This document shows positions 8,438-16,679 of a DNA stretch of 64,000 nucleotides, one piece after another. Numbering within the stretch: the first letter of the stretch is position 1; each line of letters opens with the position of its first letter. The DNA lies in contig NZ_BMKZ01000009.1 of NCBI RefSeq assembly GCF_014644735.1, positions 18,121 through 82,120 on the forward strand, read 5' to 3'. A model generated the notes under the pieces. It was not told where the DNA came from. It did no database searches and saw nothing but the letters and a program-made list of their open reading frames with translations. The DNA is from Caldalkalibacillus thermarum. GTDB taxonomy: Bacteria > Bacillota > Bacilli > Caldalkalibacillales > Caldalkalibacillaceae. The position numbers were made by a program, and so were the translations under genes.

Positions 8438-9796
8438 ATGTTTAAGAAAGTCTTAATTGCCAACCGTGGCGAAATAGCCGTACGGATTATTCGAGCATGT
8501 CGGGAGCTTGGGATTAGTACTGTTGCCGTTTTTTCTGAAGCAGACCGGGACAGTTTGCATGTCAAGCTGGCTGATGAAGCTTACTGTATCGGGCCTACCC
8601 CGTCCAAAGACAGCTATCTTAATTTCACCAATTTGATGAGTGTGGCCACGCTGACAGGAGTGGATGCCATTCATCCTGGATACGGTTTTTTAGCCGAAAA
8701 CGCTGATTTTGCTGAATTATGTGCGGAGTGTAACATAACGTTTATTGGCCCCCGTCCCGATGCTATTCAAAAAATGGGCGCCAAAGATGTGGCACGCCGC
8801 ACCATGGCTGCAGCTGGAGTTCCCATCGTTCCCGGATCCCGGGGCTTGATTGAAGATGTTGAACAAGGCATTGAGGTTGCAGAAGAAATTGGCTATCCTG
8901 TGATAATCAAAGCCACGGCAGGCGGGGGAGGCAAAGGGATCAGAGTGGCCCGCAACCGGGACGAGCTGGTCAAAGGCATCCGGATTACACAACAGGAAGC
9001 GGCAACCGCTTTTGGTAATCCCGGCTTGTATATTGAGAAGTACATTGAAGATTTCAGGCATGTGGAAATTCAGGTCATGGCAGATAAATATGGCCATGTT
9101 GTGCATTTGGGGGAACGCGACTGCACCATTCAACGGCGGTTACAAAAATTAATCGAAGAAGCCCCCTCTCCGGCTTTAACACCTGAAAAGCGGCAGGAAA
9201 TGGGAGAAGCGGCAGTGAAGGCAGCCAAAGCGGTCAATTACACCGGTGCTGGCACGATCGAATTTATTTACGATAAAGATGGAAATTATTATTTTATGGA
9301 GATGAACACCCGAATTCAAGTGGAACACCCTGTGACTGAACTGATTACCGGCATCGACCTGATCAAGGAACAAATGATGGTGGCTGCCGGTGAACCTTTA
9401 TCATTTACCCAGGAGGATGTCACCTTTAACGGTTGGGCGATTGAATGCCGCATTAATGCTGAAAATCCGGACCGGAACTTTATGCCCTCCCCTGGAAAAA
9501 TAGAGATGTATCTCCCACCAGGCGGACTGGGGGTGAGGGTAGACAGCGCTGCTTACCCGGGTTACTTTATCCCTCCCCACTATGATTCCATGATTGCCAA
9601 ACTGATTGTATGGGGCAAAACAAGAGACGAAGCGATTGCCCGCATGAGACGTGCCCTGGATGAATTTGTCATTGAAGGGATCGACACCACCATCCCCTTC
9701 CATCAGCGGGTTATGCGCCACGAGGCGTTCATCAGTGGAAAATTTAACACCAAGTTCCTTGAAACGTATGACCTGATCAAGAAAAACGAAAATTAA
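8438..9796 (+). CDS. accC: biotin carboxylase subunit of acetyl-CoA carboxylase
   Basis: 452-residue ATP-grasp enzyme that carboxylates biotin on AccB using bicarbonate and ATP. The N-terminal [18 protein letters not shown] motif, the glycine loop [13 protein letters not shown] (near residue 164), [19 protein letters not shown] and the catalytic [14 protein letters not shown] are all intact. Length is typical (about 450). The accB-accC-yqhY order matches B. subtilis. No separate biotin carboxylase accompanies the acyl-CoA carboxylase at 43137, so this one or another elsewhere must serve that enzyme. Confidence 0.97.
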   Translation: MFKKVLIANRGEIAVRIIRACRELGISTVAVFSEADRDSLHVKLADEAYCIGPTPSKDSYLNFTNLMSVATLTGVDAIHPGYGFLAENADFAELCAECNITFIGPRPDAIQKMGAKDVARRTMAAAGVPIVPGSRGLIEDVEQGIEVAEEIGYPVIIKATAGGGGKGIRVARNRDELVKGIRITQQEAATAFGNPGLYIEKYIEDFRHVEIQVMADKYGHVVHLGERDCTIQRRLQKLIEEAPSPALTPEKRQEMGEAAVKAAKAVNYTGAGTIEFIYDKDGNYYFMEMNTRIQVEHPVTELITGIDLIKEQMMVAAGEPLSFTQEDVTFNGWAIECRINAENPDRNFMPSPGKIEMYLPPGGLGVRVDSAAYPGYFIPPHYDSMIAKLIVWGKTRDEAIARMRRALDEFVIEGIDTTIPFHQRVMRHEAFISGKFNTKFLETYDLIKKNEN

Positions 9797-9850
9797 TTTC
9801 AAACTGTACCCCAAGACAAGCGTCTGTCAAACCATAAGGAGGTGTTGAAA

Positions 9851-10243
9851 ATGGACACATCTTTGCCCCATGTCCAACAATCATTTGAGATAGGCGTGGT
9901 GGAGATTGCACCCGAAGTGATCCAGGTGATTGCTGGTCTTGCTGCCAGTAAAGTAGACGGAGTTGCCCATATGAATGGAGGATTTGTTGGCGAACTTGTG
10001 GAAAAGCTGGGGCGGAAAAATTTAAGCAAGGGGGTCAAAGTGCACCTAGGTGAACACCACGCTGTGATAGATGTTTCTATCGTCGTCCAGTACGGAGAGC
10101 ATATTCCCGAAGTTGCTAAACAGGTGCAGCGGCAAGTAAAAAGTAAAATAGAAGAAATGACGGGACTTGAAGTCCTGGAAGTGAATGTTCATATTGTAGA
10201 TGTACAAATTCCCCCAGCAGGGGCAAGTGCAGAAGTTGATTAG
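9851..10243 (+). CDS. yqhY: Asp23/Gls24 family protein (YqhY-like)
   Basis: 130-residue Asp23/Gls24 protein. The family signature VIQVIAGLAASKVDGVA lies near residue 22, followed by a VHLGEHHAVIDVSIVVQYG strand region. In B. subtilis, yqhY sits in the accB-accC operon and its loss selects for acetyl-CoA carboxylase mutations, pointing to a role in lipid homeostasis. The ATG at 9851 follows AAGGAGG by 8 nt. A hairpin terminator lies downstream at 10272-10307. Confidence 0.93.
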   Translation: MDTSLPHVQQSFEIGVVEIAPEVIQVIAGLAASKVDGVAHMNGGFVGELVEKLGRKNLSKGVKVHLGEHHAVIDVSIVVQYGEHIPEVAKQVQRQVKSKIEEMTGLEVLEVNVHIVDVQIPPAGASAEVD

Positions 10244-10271
10244 GGCAATCTATTGGTAAAAGAAAAGACCA

Positions 10272-10307
10272 AGAGACCACTCAGTGTGTATGGTGGCTCT
10301 TTTTTTC
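10272..10307 (+). terminator. terminator after yqhY
   Basis: AGAGaCCAC pairs with GTGGCTCT with one bulged A, followed by a run of seven T. It separates accB-accC-yqhY from nusB, with possible read-through. Confidence 0.75.
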
Positions 10308-10350
10308 CTTTTTTGTTACCATTAAGCGAGCAGAAGGTGGCATTTAAACC

Positions 10351-10746
10351 ATGAAACGGAGAGAAGCAAGGAAAATCGCTGTTCAGACTTTGTATCAGGT
10401 GGACATCGCGAAAACTGACTGGCGCCAAGCATTGAACAACATAGTAGGTGACCGGCATACAGATCCGTTTTTGGAGCAGCTTGTGTCCGGAGCGGTGGAG
10501 CATCTGGCTGAAATTGACCGGCGCATCGAACAAGCTGTAAGCCATTGGAGTCTTGATCGCCTCTCCCGTGTTGATCATGCCATTTTGCGCCTGGCCGTGT
10601 ATGAGTTACACTATATGCAAGAAACTCCGCCTGCCGTGGTCATCAATGAGGCCGTCGAACTGGGCAAAGCGTTTGGGACAGAGAAGAACGGCAAATTTAT
10701 TAATGGCGTATTAGGTAAAGTGGTTAAGCAAGGAGCAGAAGAATGA
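10351..10746 (+). CDS. nusB: transcription antitermination factor NusB
   Basis: 131-residue all-helical RNA-binding protein. With NusE (S10) it binds boxA of rRNA operons and prevents premature termination. It begins RREARKIAVQTLYQVD and ends with the conserved INEAVELGKAFGTEKNGKFINGVL region, here spanning about residues 91-122. Length is normal. Its stop overlaps the next gene by 4 nt (ATGA), so the two are translationally coupled. Confidence 0.96.
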   Translation: MKRREARKIAVQTLYQVDIAKTDWRQALNNIVGDRHTDPFLEQLVSGAVEHLAEIDRRIEQAVSHWSLDRLSRVDHAILRLAVYELHYMQETPPAVVINEAVELGKAFGTEKNGKFINGVLGKVVKQGAEE

Positions 10747-11723
10747 AGGTCTTGGGTATTGATACCAGTCATTACCGAACATCTGTATGCCTGGTTGATG
10801 ACGGCTACAAGATTGTGGCTGAACAAAACCCGATCCTTCCGGTTAAGGAAGGGAAGTTGGGGCTGCAGCAATCCCAGGCAGTTTTTGAGCATCTCAAACA
10901 GTGGCCAGCCCTTTTAAACAAATTGGGGCTCAGCCAAGAAGATAAGCGGCAGATCCGGGCTGTAGGTGTAAGCACTGCACCCAGACCAGTAGAAGATTCA
11001 TATATGCCTGTTTTTAAGGCAGGGGAAGTTCTGGCGGAAACGATTGCTTATTTCCTGTCTGTGCCCTTGTTTAAAACCACCCACCAGGAAGGACACATAG
11101 CCGCTGGCGAATTTTCGGTCGGCACGAGGCTTCCCTCCCCCTTCATAGCTGTTCATTTTTCTGGCGGGACAAGCGAGATTTTACATTGTGAACGAACGGA
11201 AAGAGGTTACAAAATCAAGCGTGCCGGGGGGACATTGGACCTGCATGCCGGCCAGTTTGTAGACAGGGTTGGTGTCAAACTGGGCTTGCCTTTTCCAAGT
11301 GGTCCGCATCTGGAAAAACTAGCTTCAGAGTGGGAACGGACAGGAGCAAACAACCGTGATTTTCCCGTTATTCCTTCGTATGTTAAGGATGGAGCATTCA
11401 GCTTTTCCGGGCCTGCTACTGCTGCGCTCAGATTGATTGAAGAAAACCGCTATGAACCCGGCCAAATCGCCCGTGCTGTGGAACATACACTGTTTAAAAC
11501 ATTGGAAAAAGCTCTGCGCCATGTGATTACCATGTTTGATTGCCGGCATATCCTCATCGTGGGGGGAGTAGCCGCCAACAGTTATCTGCGTAAAAAATTG
11601 AAGGAAAAACTTGAGCATCGTGCTGTAGGCGCTCAACTTTATTTTGCCCCGCCAAAATATTCAACGGATAATGCTTTTGGTGTAGCTTGTTTGACTTTAC
11701 AGTATCTCCATTCTAAAAGGTGA
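10743..11723 (+). CDS. TsaD/Kae1-like M22 family paralogue
   Basis: 326-residue ASKHA-fold protein related to the tRNA threonylcarbamoyladenosine synthase subunit TsaD, but clearly not the housekeeping TsaD. The metal-binding HxxxH is present as THQEGHIAAGE, with HFSGGTSEI and GGVAANSYLR as phosphate and nucleotide loops. The N-terminus VLGIDTSHYRTSVCLVD is also ASKHA-like. Paralogues of this kind sit next to nusB or folD in several Bacillales; no activity is established. The start overlaps nusB. The 3' end overlaps the first PurR box of folD. Confidence 0.85.
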   Translation: MKVLGIDTSHYRTSVCLVDDGYKIVAEQNPILPVKEGKLGLQQSQAVFEHLKQWPALLNKLGLSQEDKRQIRAVGVSTAPRPVEDSYMPVFKAGEVLAETIAYFLSVPLFKTTHQEGHIAAGEFSVGTRLPSPFIAVHFSGGTSEILHCERTERGYKIKRAGGTLDLHAGQFVDRVGVKLGLPFPSGPHLEKLASEWERTGANNRDFPVIPSYVKDGAFSFSGPATAALRLIEENRYEPGQIARAVEHTLFKTLEKALRHVITMFDCRHILIVGGVAANSYLRKKLKEKLEHRAVGAQLYFAPPKYSTDNAFGVACLTLQYLHSKR

Positions 11724-11760
11724 ACATTTTATAAAATAAAATATATTAATGTTCGGGTAT
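11716..11760 (+). promoter_or_regulatory. PurR box pair upstream of folD
   Basis: GAACATT at 11722-11728 and its exact reverse complement AATGTTC at 11748-11754 form an inverted pair. The second box reads, on the minus strand, ATACCCGAACATT, 12 of 13 positions of the Bacillus PurBox AWWWCCGAACWWT. The first, AAAGGTGAACATT, matches 10 of 13. Spacing is about 17-19 nt, usual for PurR operators, and the pair ends at the -35 of a folD promoter. PurR control of folD is known in B. subtilis. Confidence 0.7.
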
Positions 11761-11788
11761 TTACTTCTCCCCCTAATAACGGTACACT
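11760..11788 (+). promoter_or_regulatory. sigma-A promoter of folD
   Basis: TTTACT at 11760-11765, a 17-nt spacer and TACACT at 11783-11788. The -35 abuts the second PurR box, as expected for a repressible purine-regulon promoter. Confidence 0.55.
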
Positions 11789-11820
11789 GTGTTTAGATTG
11801 TTTACAGAGGGGGAACAGTG

Positions 11821-12693
11821 ATGACTGCAACCATTATTGATGGAAGGATGCTAGCCAAAAATATACGCCAAGACCTAAAAGAAGAGATTATCAGGCTGAT
11901 AGACAAGGGTGTGACGCCTGGACTGGCTGTGATCATCGTGGGCCATGATCCTGCCTCGGTGACCTATGTGAAGGCAAAAGCTAAGGCTTGTCAGGAGATC
12001 GGCATTTATTCTGACATATTTTGGATGGCGGAAGAAACAACAGAAGCAGAGTTGCTAAAACAAATTAACGATTTAAATGAAAATCCCAATATTCACGGTA
12101 TTTTGGTTCAGCTTCCTTTGCCTCCCCACATTTCTGAGCAAGCTGTGATTAATACCATTGTTCCTGAAAAAGATGTGGATGGATTTCATCCCGTCAATGC
12201 AGGCAAGTTGATGATCGGCGCGGAAGGCTTTATACCCTGTACCCCACATGGCATTATCAAGATGATACAGTCTACGGGTGAAACGATCGCCGGCAAGCAT
12301 GCGGTGGTCATTGGACGCAGCAATATTGTGGGTAAACCGATGGCGACGTTACTCTTAAGAGAACATGCAACAGTGACGATTTGCCATTCTAGGACAAAGG
12401 ATTTGTCCAAGATCACTAAGCAAGCGGATATTTTGGTTGTCGCTTGCGGTTGTCCAGGGGTTATTGGCCGGGAACACGTTGCAGAAGGTGCCATTGTCAT
12501 TGATGTGGGGGTCAACCGGAAGCCCGAAGGCCGATTGGTAGGAGATGTCCGATTTGATGAGGTAAAGGAAAAAGCGGCCTATCTGACCCCTGTCCCGGGT
12601 GGAGTGGGGCCTATGACGATTACAATGCTCCTGTACAATACCGTGCAAGCTGCCAAGCAAGCTGTGCAGCAAGAAGCAAGCCATAAGTGTTAA
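11821..12693 (+). CDS. folD: bifunctional methylenetetrahydrofolate dehydrogenase / cyclohydrolase
   Basis: 290-residue enzyme that converts methylene-THF to methenyl-THF (NADP-dependent) and then to formyl-THF, supplying one-carbon units for purine synthesis. The catalytic YVKAKAKACQEIGI (Tyr and Lys), the QLPLPPH motif, DVDGFHPVNAGKL and the nucleotide-binding VVIGRSNIVGKPMA are all intact; PVPGGVGPMTITML closes the protein. I use the ATG following GAGGGGGAAC rather than the GTG 3 nt earlier. Predicted PurR regulation fits its role. Confidence 0.97.
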   Translation: MTATIIDGRMLAKNIRQDLKEEIIRLIDKGVTPGLAVIIVGHDPASVTYVKAKAKACQEIGIYSDIFWMAEETTEAELLKQINDLNENPNIHGILVQLPLPPHISEQAVINTIVPEKDVDGFHPVNAGKLMIGAEGFIPCTPHGIIKMIQSTGETIAGKHAVVIGRSNIVGKPMATLLLREHATVTICHSRTKDLSKITKQADILVVACGCPGVIGREHVAEGAIVIDVGVNRKPEGRLVGDVRFDEVKEKAAYLTPVPGGVGPMTITMLLYNTVQAAKQAVQQEASHKC

Positions 12694-12721
12694 GAATGCC
12701 GGTTTATTGGGGGAAGCTGTT

Positions 12722-14077
12722 TTGACTGGACAAACCATTATCACCGTTCAAGAGCTGACACGGGATATTAAGCGTTGTTTTGAAGAGAACGACTCCTGGC
12801 GTAATCTGTGGGTCAGGGGAGAAATTTCAAACTTCACCCATCACAGCCGCGGGCATATGTACTTTACTTTAAAAGATGAAGCTGCGAAGATTCGTGCAGT
12901 TATGTTCCAAAGCCATAATCGCTGGTTAAAGTTTAAGCCCCAGAACGGACTGAAGGTGATCGCCCGGGGAGAAGTTAACGTTTATGAACGGGACGGACAG
13001 TATCAACTCTATGTCAAAGAGATGCAGCCTGACGGCATTGGAGCCCTGTATCAGGCTTTTGAAGAGCTTAAGGAGCGCTTGCGCCTAAAAGGCTGGTTTG
13101 ATCCCAGTAAAAAAAAGCCGATTCCCAAATTCCCCCGGAAAATCGGGGTGATCACTTCACCCACTGGAGCAGCCATCCGGGATATTCTAACCACCATTAA
13201 ACGCCGCTTTCCCGTGGCGGACGTTTTGCTTATCCCTGTCCAGGTTCAGGGAGAACAAGCAGCATCCAGCGTGGCCCGCGCCATTCGTCTGGCTCACCGC
13301 TATCCTTTGGACGTGTTAATTGTTGGACGGGGAGGGGGATCGATCGAGGAATTGTGGGCCTTTAACGAAGAAGTGGTTGCGGAGGCAATCTACCAGGCCA
13401 AAATCCCTGTCATTTCTGCAGTGGGACACGAAACGGATGTCACCATTGCCGATTTTGTGGCCGACCTGCGTGCCCCAACCCCCACGGCTGCAGCAGAGCT
13501 TGTTGCTCCGTTGCTGACGGAATTGGAAGAGGACATCTGTCAGTTAACAAGACGGTTGTATAAGCAGATCAACTGGTTGGTGGCCGAAGAACGGCAACGT
13601 CTGAACCGCTTGCGTCAGAGTTATGCTTTTAAATACCCAAAAACACTGCTTAGACAGAAAGAGCAAGAGCTGGATCAAACAATTGATCAATTACACAAGC
13701 ATATGCGCCGCTACATGGATCAGCAGAAAAACAATTTGGGCGCCCTCCATCACCGGCTGCGTCAGGCTCACCCCAGAGCAGCCATCTGGCAATATATGAT
13801 GGAGAACAGGCGTTTAAGATCCGCCCTCTCCAAGATGATGAAACAATACCTCACAGCCAAACAGGCTAAGTTGGACCTGGTGATCTCCAGGTTGGATGGT
13901 TTAAGTCCGTTAAAAATCATGACCAAAGGGTACTCCCTTGTTTACGACCAAGAAGGAAAGAAGCTTTACAAATCAGTCACAGAGATACAACCCGGGGAAT
14001 CGGTTCGGGTGCGCATGCATGATGGCCAGCTTGACTGTCAAGTCTGGGGGATAAAGGAGGAACAACGGGATGCGTGA
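12722..14077 (+). CDS. xseA: exodeoxyribonuclease VII large subunit
   Basis: 451-residue catalytic subunit of exonuclease VII, which degrades single-stranded DNA from both ends. An N-terminal OB-fold ([16 protein letters not shown], then [16 protein letters not shown]) is followed by the catalytic domain with [34 protein letters not shown] and [13 protein letters not shown], and a long coiled-coil C-terminus. The TTG at 12722, 7 nt after GGGGGA, gives a length like B. subtilis (448); an upstream TTG at 12707 is possible. It overlaps xseB by 8 nt. Confidence 0.96.
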   Translation: MTGQTIITVQELTRDIKRCFEENDSWRNLWVRGEISNFTHHSRGHMYFTLKDEAAKIRAVMFQSHNRWLKFKPQNGLKVIARGEVNVYERDGQYQLYVKEMQPDGIGALYQAFEELKERLRLKGWFDPSKKKPIPKFPRKIGVITSPTGAAIRDILTTIKRRFPVADVLLIPVQVQGEQAASSVARAIRLAHRYPLDVLIVGRGGGSIEELWAFNEEVVAEAIYQAKIPVISAVGHETDVTIADFVADLRAPTPTAAAELVAPLLTELEEDICQLTRRLYKQINWLVAEERQRLNRLRQSYAFKYPKTLLRQKEQELDQTIDQLHKHMRRYMDQQKNNLGALHHRLRQAHPRAAIWQYMMENRRLRSALSKMMKQYLTAKQAKLDLVISRLDGLSPLKIMTKGYSLVYDQEGKKLYKSVTEIQPGESVRVRMHDGQLDCQVWGIKEEQRDA

Positions 14078-14351
14078 TACTCAGCAACATGAAAACCAGC
14101 TGCAGCAAGAGAAAGAGGAAATAAGTTTAACATTTGAAGAGGCTATAGGCCAGTTGGAAAAGATTGTAGAGCAGTTGGAATCGGGGGATGTTCCGTTGGA
14201 ACAAGCCATTCAGTTATTTCAAAAAGGAATGGAGCTGTCCAACATTTGTCATGATAAATTGAAAAAAGTGGAGCAGCAGGTGAATATATTGTTGGAAGAA
14301 GATGGGCAACTGGTGGAAAAAGCGTTCCATATTGAGGAGGAAAGTAAGTGA
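14070..14351 (+). CDS. xseB: exodeoxyribonuclease VII small subunit
   Basis: 93-residue helical protein that coats the coiled-coil arm of XseA. The core [20 protein letters not shown] and [15 protein letters not shown] is standard; about 20 charged residues precede it, making this copy slightly longer at the N-terminus than usual. It overlaps xseA by 8 nt and ispA by 4 nt, so all three genes are translationally coupled. Confidence 0.96.
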   Translation: MRDTQQHENQLQQEKEEISLTFEEAIGQLEKIVEQLESGDVPLEQAIQLFQKGMELSNICHDKLKKVEQQVNILLEEDGQLVEKAFHIEEESK

Positions 14352-15235
14352 AACAACACCTCAAGCACTTCTTAGATGATCACAAGCAGCGCGTAGAGGA
14401 AGCCTTAAGGAAGTATGTCCAGCAATTAGAGGCCCCTGCCCGGTTGAAAGAAGCCATGCTGTATTCCTTGTTGGCAGGGGGGAAACGGATTCGTCCCATG
14501 TTTTTGTTGGCCACCATTGATGCCCTTGGCGGGGAAACGGATCAAGGTATCCCAGCGGCTTGTGCTCTGGAAATGATCCATACCTATTCACTTATCCACG
14601 ATGACTTGCCCGCCATGGATGACGATGATTACCGGCGGGGAAAATTGGCCAATCATAAAGTGTTTGGTGAAGCCCTGGCTATTTTGGCTGGCGATGCCCT
14701 CTTAACCCATGCTTTTTATGTTTTATCGGATACCGCTCAAACATCTGATCCAGAACTGCAGCTGAGGATGATTAAAGAGTTGGCTCTCCGGGCAGGTCCA
14801 ACGGGCATGGTTGGCGGACAGACAGCCGATGTTCTGGGAGAGGGGGCTCCCATGACTTTCGAGCAACTGGCTGACATCCATACCCGCAAAACAGGGGATC
14901 TGCTTGTTTGTGCCGTACGTTTAGGGTGTTATGTTGCAGGCGCTAGCGAGGTACAGCTTGCCCAGCTGACCCGCTATGCCCGGGAGATTGGTCTTGCCTT
15001 CCAAATTCAGGACGACATCTTAGATGAAATTGGGGATGAACAAAAATTAGGTAAGCAAGTGGGCAGTGACCGCGGTAAGCAAAAAAGCACCTATGTTTCC
15101 CTGCTTGGGCTACAAGGGGCTGAGCGAGCATTAAAAGAGCATGTGGAATTGGCTAAGCAGGCGGTGCGGGCAGCGGGGGTCAAACCGGACTTGTTGCTAG
15201 AATTGGCAGATTTTATGGTCAGCAGGGAATGCTAA
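14348..15235 (+). CDS. ispA: farnesyl diphosphate synthase (geranyltranstransferase)
   Basis: 295-residue trans-prenyltransferase that condenses IPP with DMAPP and GPP to give farnesyl diphosphate, the precursor of undecaprenyl and quinone side chains. The first aspartate-rich motif is [14 protein letters not shown] (about residue 84) and the second DDILDEIGD (about 223); the GGKRIRP substrate motif is near residue 45. It starts with GTG inside the xseB end. It immediately precedes the OLE RNA, with dxs (same pathway) beyond oapA; this ispA-OLE-oapA-dxs order is characteristic. Confidence 0.96.
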   Translation: MKQHLKHFLDDHKQRVEEALRKYVQQLEAPARLKEAMLYSLLAGGKRIRPMFLLATIDALGGETDQGIPAACALEMIHTYSLIHDDLPAMDDDDYRRGKLANHKVFGEALAILAGDALLTHAFYVLSDTAQTSDPELQLRMIKELALRAGPTGMVGGQTADVLGEGAPMTFEQLADIHTRKTGDLLVCAVRLGCYVAGASEVQLAQLTRYAREIGLAFQIQDDILDEIGDEQKLGKQVGSDRGKQKSTYVSLLGLQGAERALKEHVELAKQAVRAAGVKPDLLLELADFMVSREC

Positions 15236-15253
15236 GCTTTCCTATCCTTCACA

Positions 15254-15282
15254 TTGAGTGTAATACAGTTATATGATATAAT
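15254..15282 (+). promoter_or_regulatory. sigma-A promoter of the OLE RNA
   Basis: TTGAGT at 15254-15259, a 17-nt spacer and a perfect TATAAT at 15277-15282, placing the transcript start near 15289. It lies just after the ispA stop (15235), so OLE RNA can be made independently of the upstream operon. Confidence 0.85.
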
Positions 15283-15288
15283 CACTAT

Positions 15289-15910
15289 ACACGCCCAGAG
15301 GGTGGTGCAGTATTCTAGTCAATCCGCTTTTTCTGAAGACGGGCCTAAAAATCCGTCGAAGGGCACATCGATGAAGTTCCTGGTGTCGGCTTCTGACGCC
15401 CAGTCGGGGGTCGATGCTGGGAGTTAAGGTAGTAGGGCGATCCACAAAGGCATGTGGGCGTTGACCCTGCTACCGCGGAGACCTAAGTTCTCGCTTACTT
15501 GTACACCTAAGCGGGGCTTAGGGAAAACCTGCCAATCAGGCCGTTAAGAACGGCTATGATGGCAGCGTAGCCTGCCTTGAGTGGTGTAAGGGGATAATAG
15601 CTTTAAAGGGTTTTAACCTAGTTTGGCAAACTAGGTTAAAGCTCATGCTATTTGAAACTTACACTGCAAAAGAGGCTAGGAAAAAGTCAGGATTGTTGAG
15701 GAAATCTCCTAGACTGTTCGCTTCGGCGACGCATGGTGGGGATTAGAGTACGGACTAAGTGGCAATCCAGTCCAACGTCTGGCGACAGCGTTGAAGCGGG
15801 CTTAAAGGGAAACCGCCGAAGCGGCGACGCTTCGGTGTCCGCTTGGGAAAACCTACTGGACCTAAGCCGTAATGTTTACCCACCATGTGACCACCCTCTG
15901 CGGAGTACAT
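15289..15910 (+). ncRNA. ole: OLE RNA (ornate, large, extremophilic)
   Basis: A region of about 620 nt between ispA and oapA with no protein-coding potential. Its ends pair perfectly: CAGAGGGTGGT at 15296-15306 with ACCACCCTCTG at 15890-15900. Internal hairpins include a 13-bp stem at 15612-15624 with 15628-15640 (loop GGC), CCGAAGC/GCTTCGG at 15816-15822 with 15829-15835, and GCCGTT/AACGGC at 15540-15554. Size, position ahead of the membrane-protein gene and before dxs, and Gram-positive extremophile context match OLE RNA. Known OLE RNA forms a membrane ribonucleoprotein with OapA and matters for cold, alcohol and Mg2+ stress in Halalkalibacterium halodurans. The exact 3' end is not defined by a classical terminator; a T run follows at 15912-15919. 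Confidence 0.95.
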
Positions 15911-15921
15911 AATTTTTTTGT

Positions 15922-15962
15922 TTGCTTGTTGTTAACGTTCGTTATAATATAAAGAGTATAAT
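15922..15962 (+). promoter_or_regulatory. possible promoter(s) between OLE and oapA
   Basis: Two TATAAT boxes (15943-15948 and 15957-15962) lie in an AT-rich stretch after the OLE terminal stem. A TTGCTT at 15922 is a possible -35 for the first, with a short 15-nt spacer. oapA may therefore have its own promoter besides read-through. Confidence 0.4.
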
Positions 15963-16020
15963 ATAAAAACGTATAAGCTGTTTTAATGGATAAGGAATTT
16001 AATGGATTAAGAGGAAAACG

Positions 16021-16665
16021 ATGAAATTTTCATGGAAGCATGCCCTGAGTTGGAGCACAGCCATTGCCGTTATCACCTTGGTGTTAGCGGCAATTTTCTC
16101 AATTGTGTCCTCTTTCATTTTAAGCGGGGCACCGCTGGCCATCGGCATGTTGGTGGTGATCATCATTGTCCTGATCGGCATTGTCTTTGATACCATTGGC
16201 ATCGCTGCAACTGCGGCCAATGAGGTGCCATTTCGGTCGATGGCCTCCAGAAAAATTACCGGTGCTAAAGAAGCCATCTATATTTGCCGCAATGCCGATC
16301 GTTTCTCCAGCTTTTGTAACGATGTGATTGGTGATATCAGCGGCATTGTCAGCGGTACTGCCAGTGCGATTGTCATTTTACAGCTGGCATTTGAGTTGGG
16401 ATATGCCGAAGGCTCTGCCTTACACATGCTGGTTGGTGTTGTCTTTACCAGCTTGGTAGCTGCCTTGACTGTTGGCGGAAAGGCTCTGGGGAAATCATTT
16501 GCCATCCATTTTTCAATACAGATCATTTTGACCGTAGGCAAGCTATTTTACTTTATAAATAAAAAATTTCATATTTCCATTTTTGATAGGAAAAATAAGA
16601 AGAAAAAGCGGCGCCGCTCAAATGGTCACTTACGCGGCTCCCGCAGAAATGGAAATGAGCGATGA
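16021..16665 (+). CDS. oapA: OLE-associated membrane protein OapA
   Basis: 214-residue integral membrane protein encoded directly after the OLE RNA. Four hydrophobic segments lie at about 12-35, 40-62, 117-140 and 142-165, plus a weak one near 165-180. The conserved [23 protein letters not shown] segment is split by a loop around residue 60-80, and a strongly basic C-terminal tail ([10 protein letters not shown]) suits RNA binding. OapA binds OLE RNA and localises it to the membrane in H. halodurans; it is related to DUF21/CNNM-type Mg2+ transport proteins. The gene overlaps the possible upstream dxs start by 4 nt and is almost certainly co-transcribed with dxs. Confidence 0.95.
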   Translation: MKFSWKHALSWSTAIAVITLVLAAIFSIVSSFILSGAPLAIGMLVVIIIVLIGIVFDTIGIAATAANEVPFRSMASRKITGAKEAIYICRNADRFSSFCNDVIGDISGIVSGTASAIVILQLAFELGYAEGSALHMLVGVVFTSLVAALTVGGKALGKSFAIHFSIQIILTVGKLFYFINKKFHISIFDRKNKKKKRRRSNGHLRGSRRNGNER

Positions 16666-16679
16666 AAGCGAGGGTTCCT

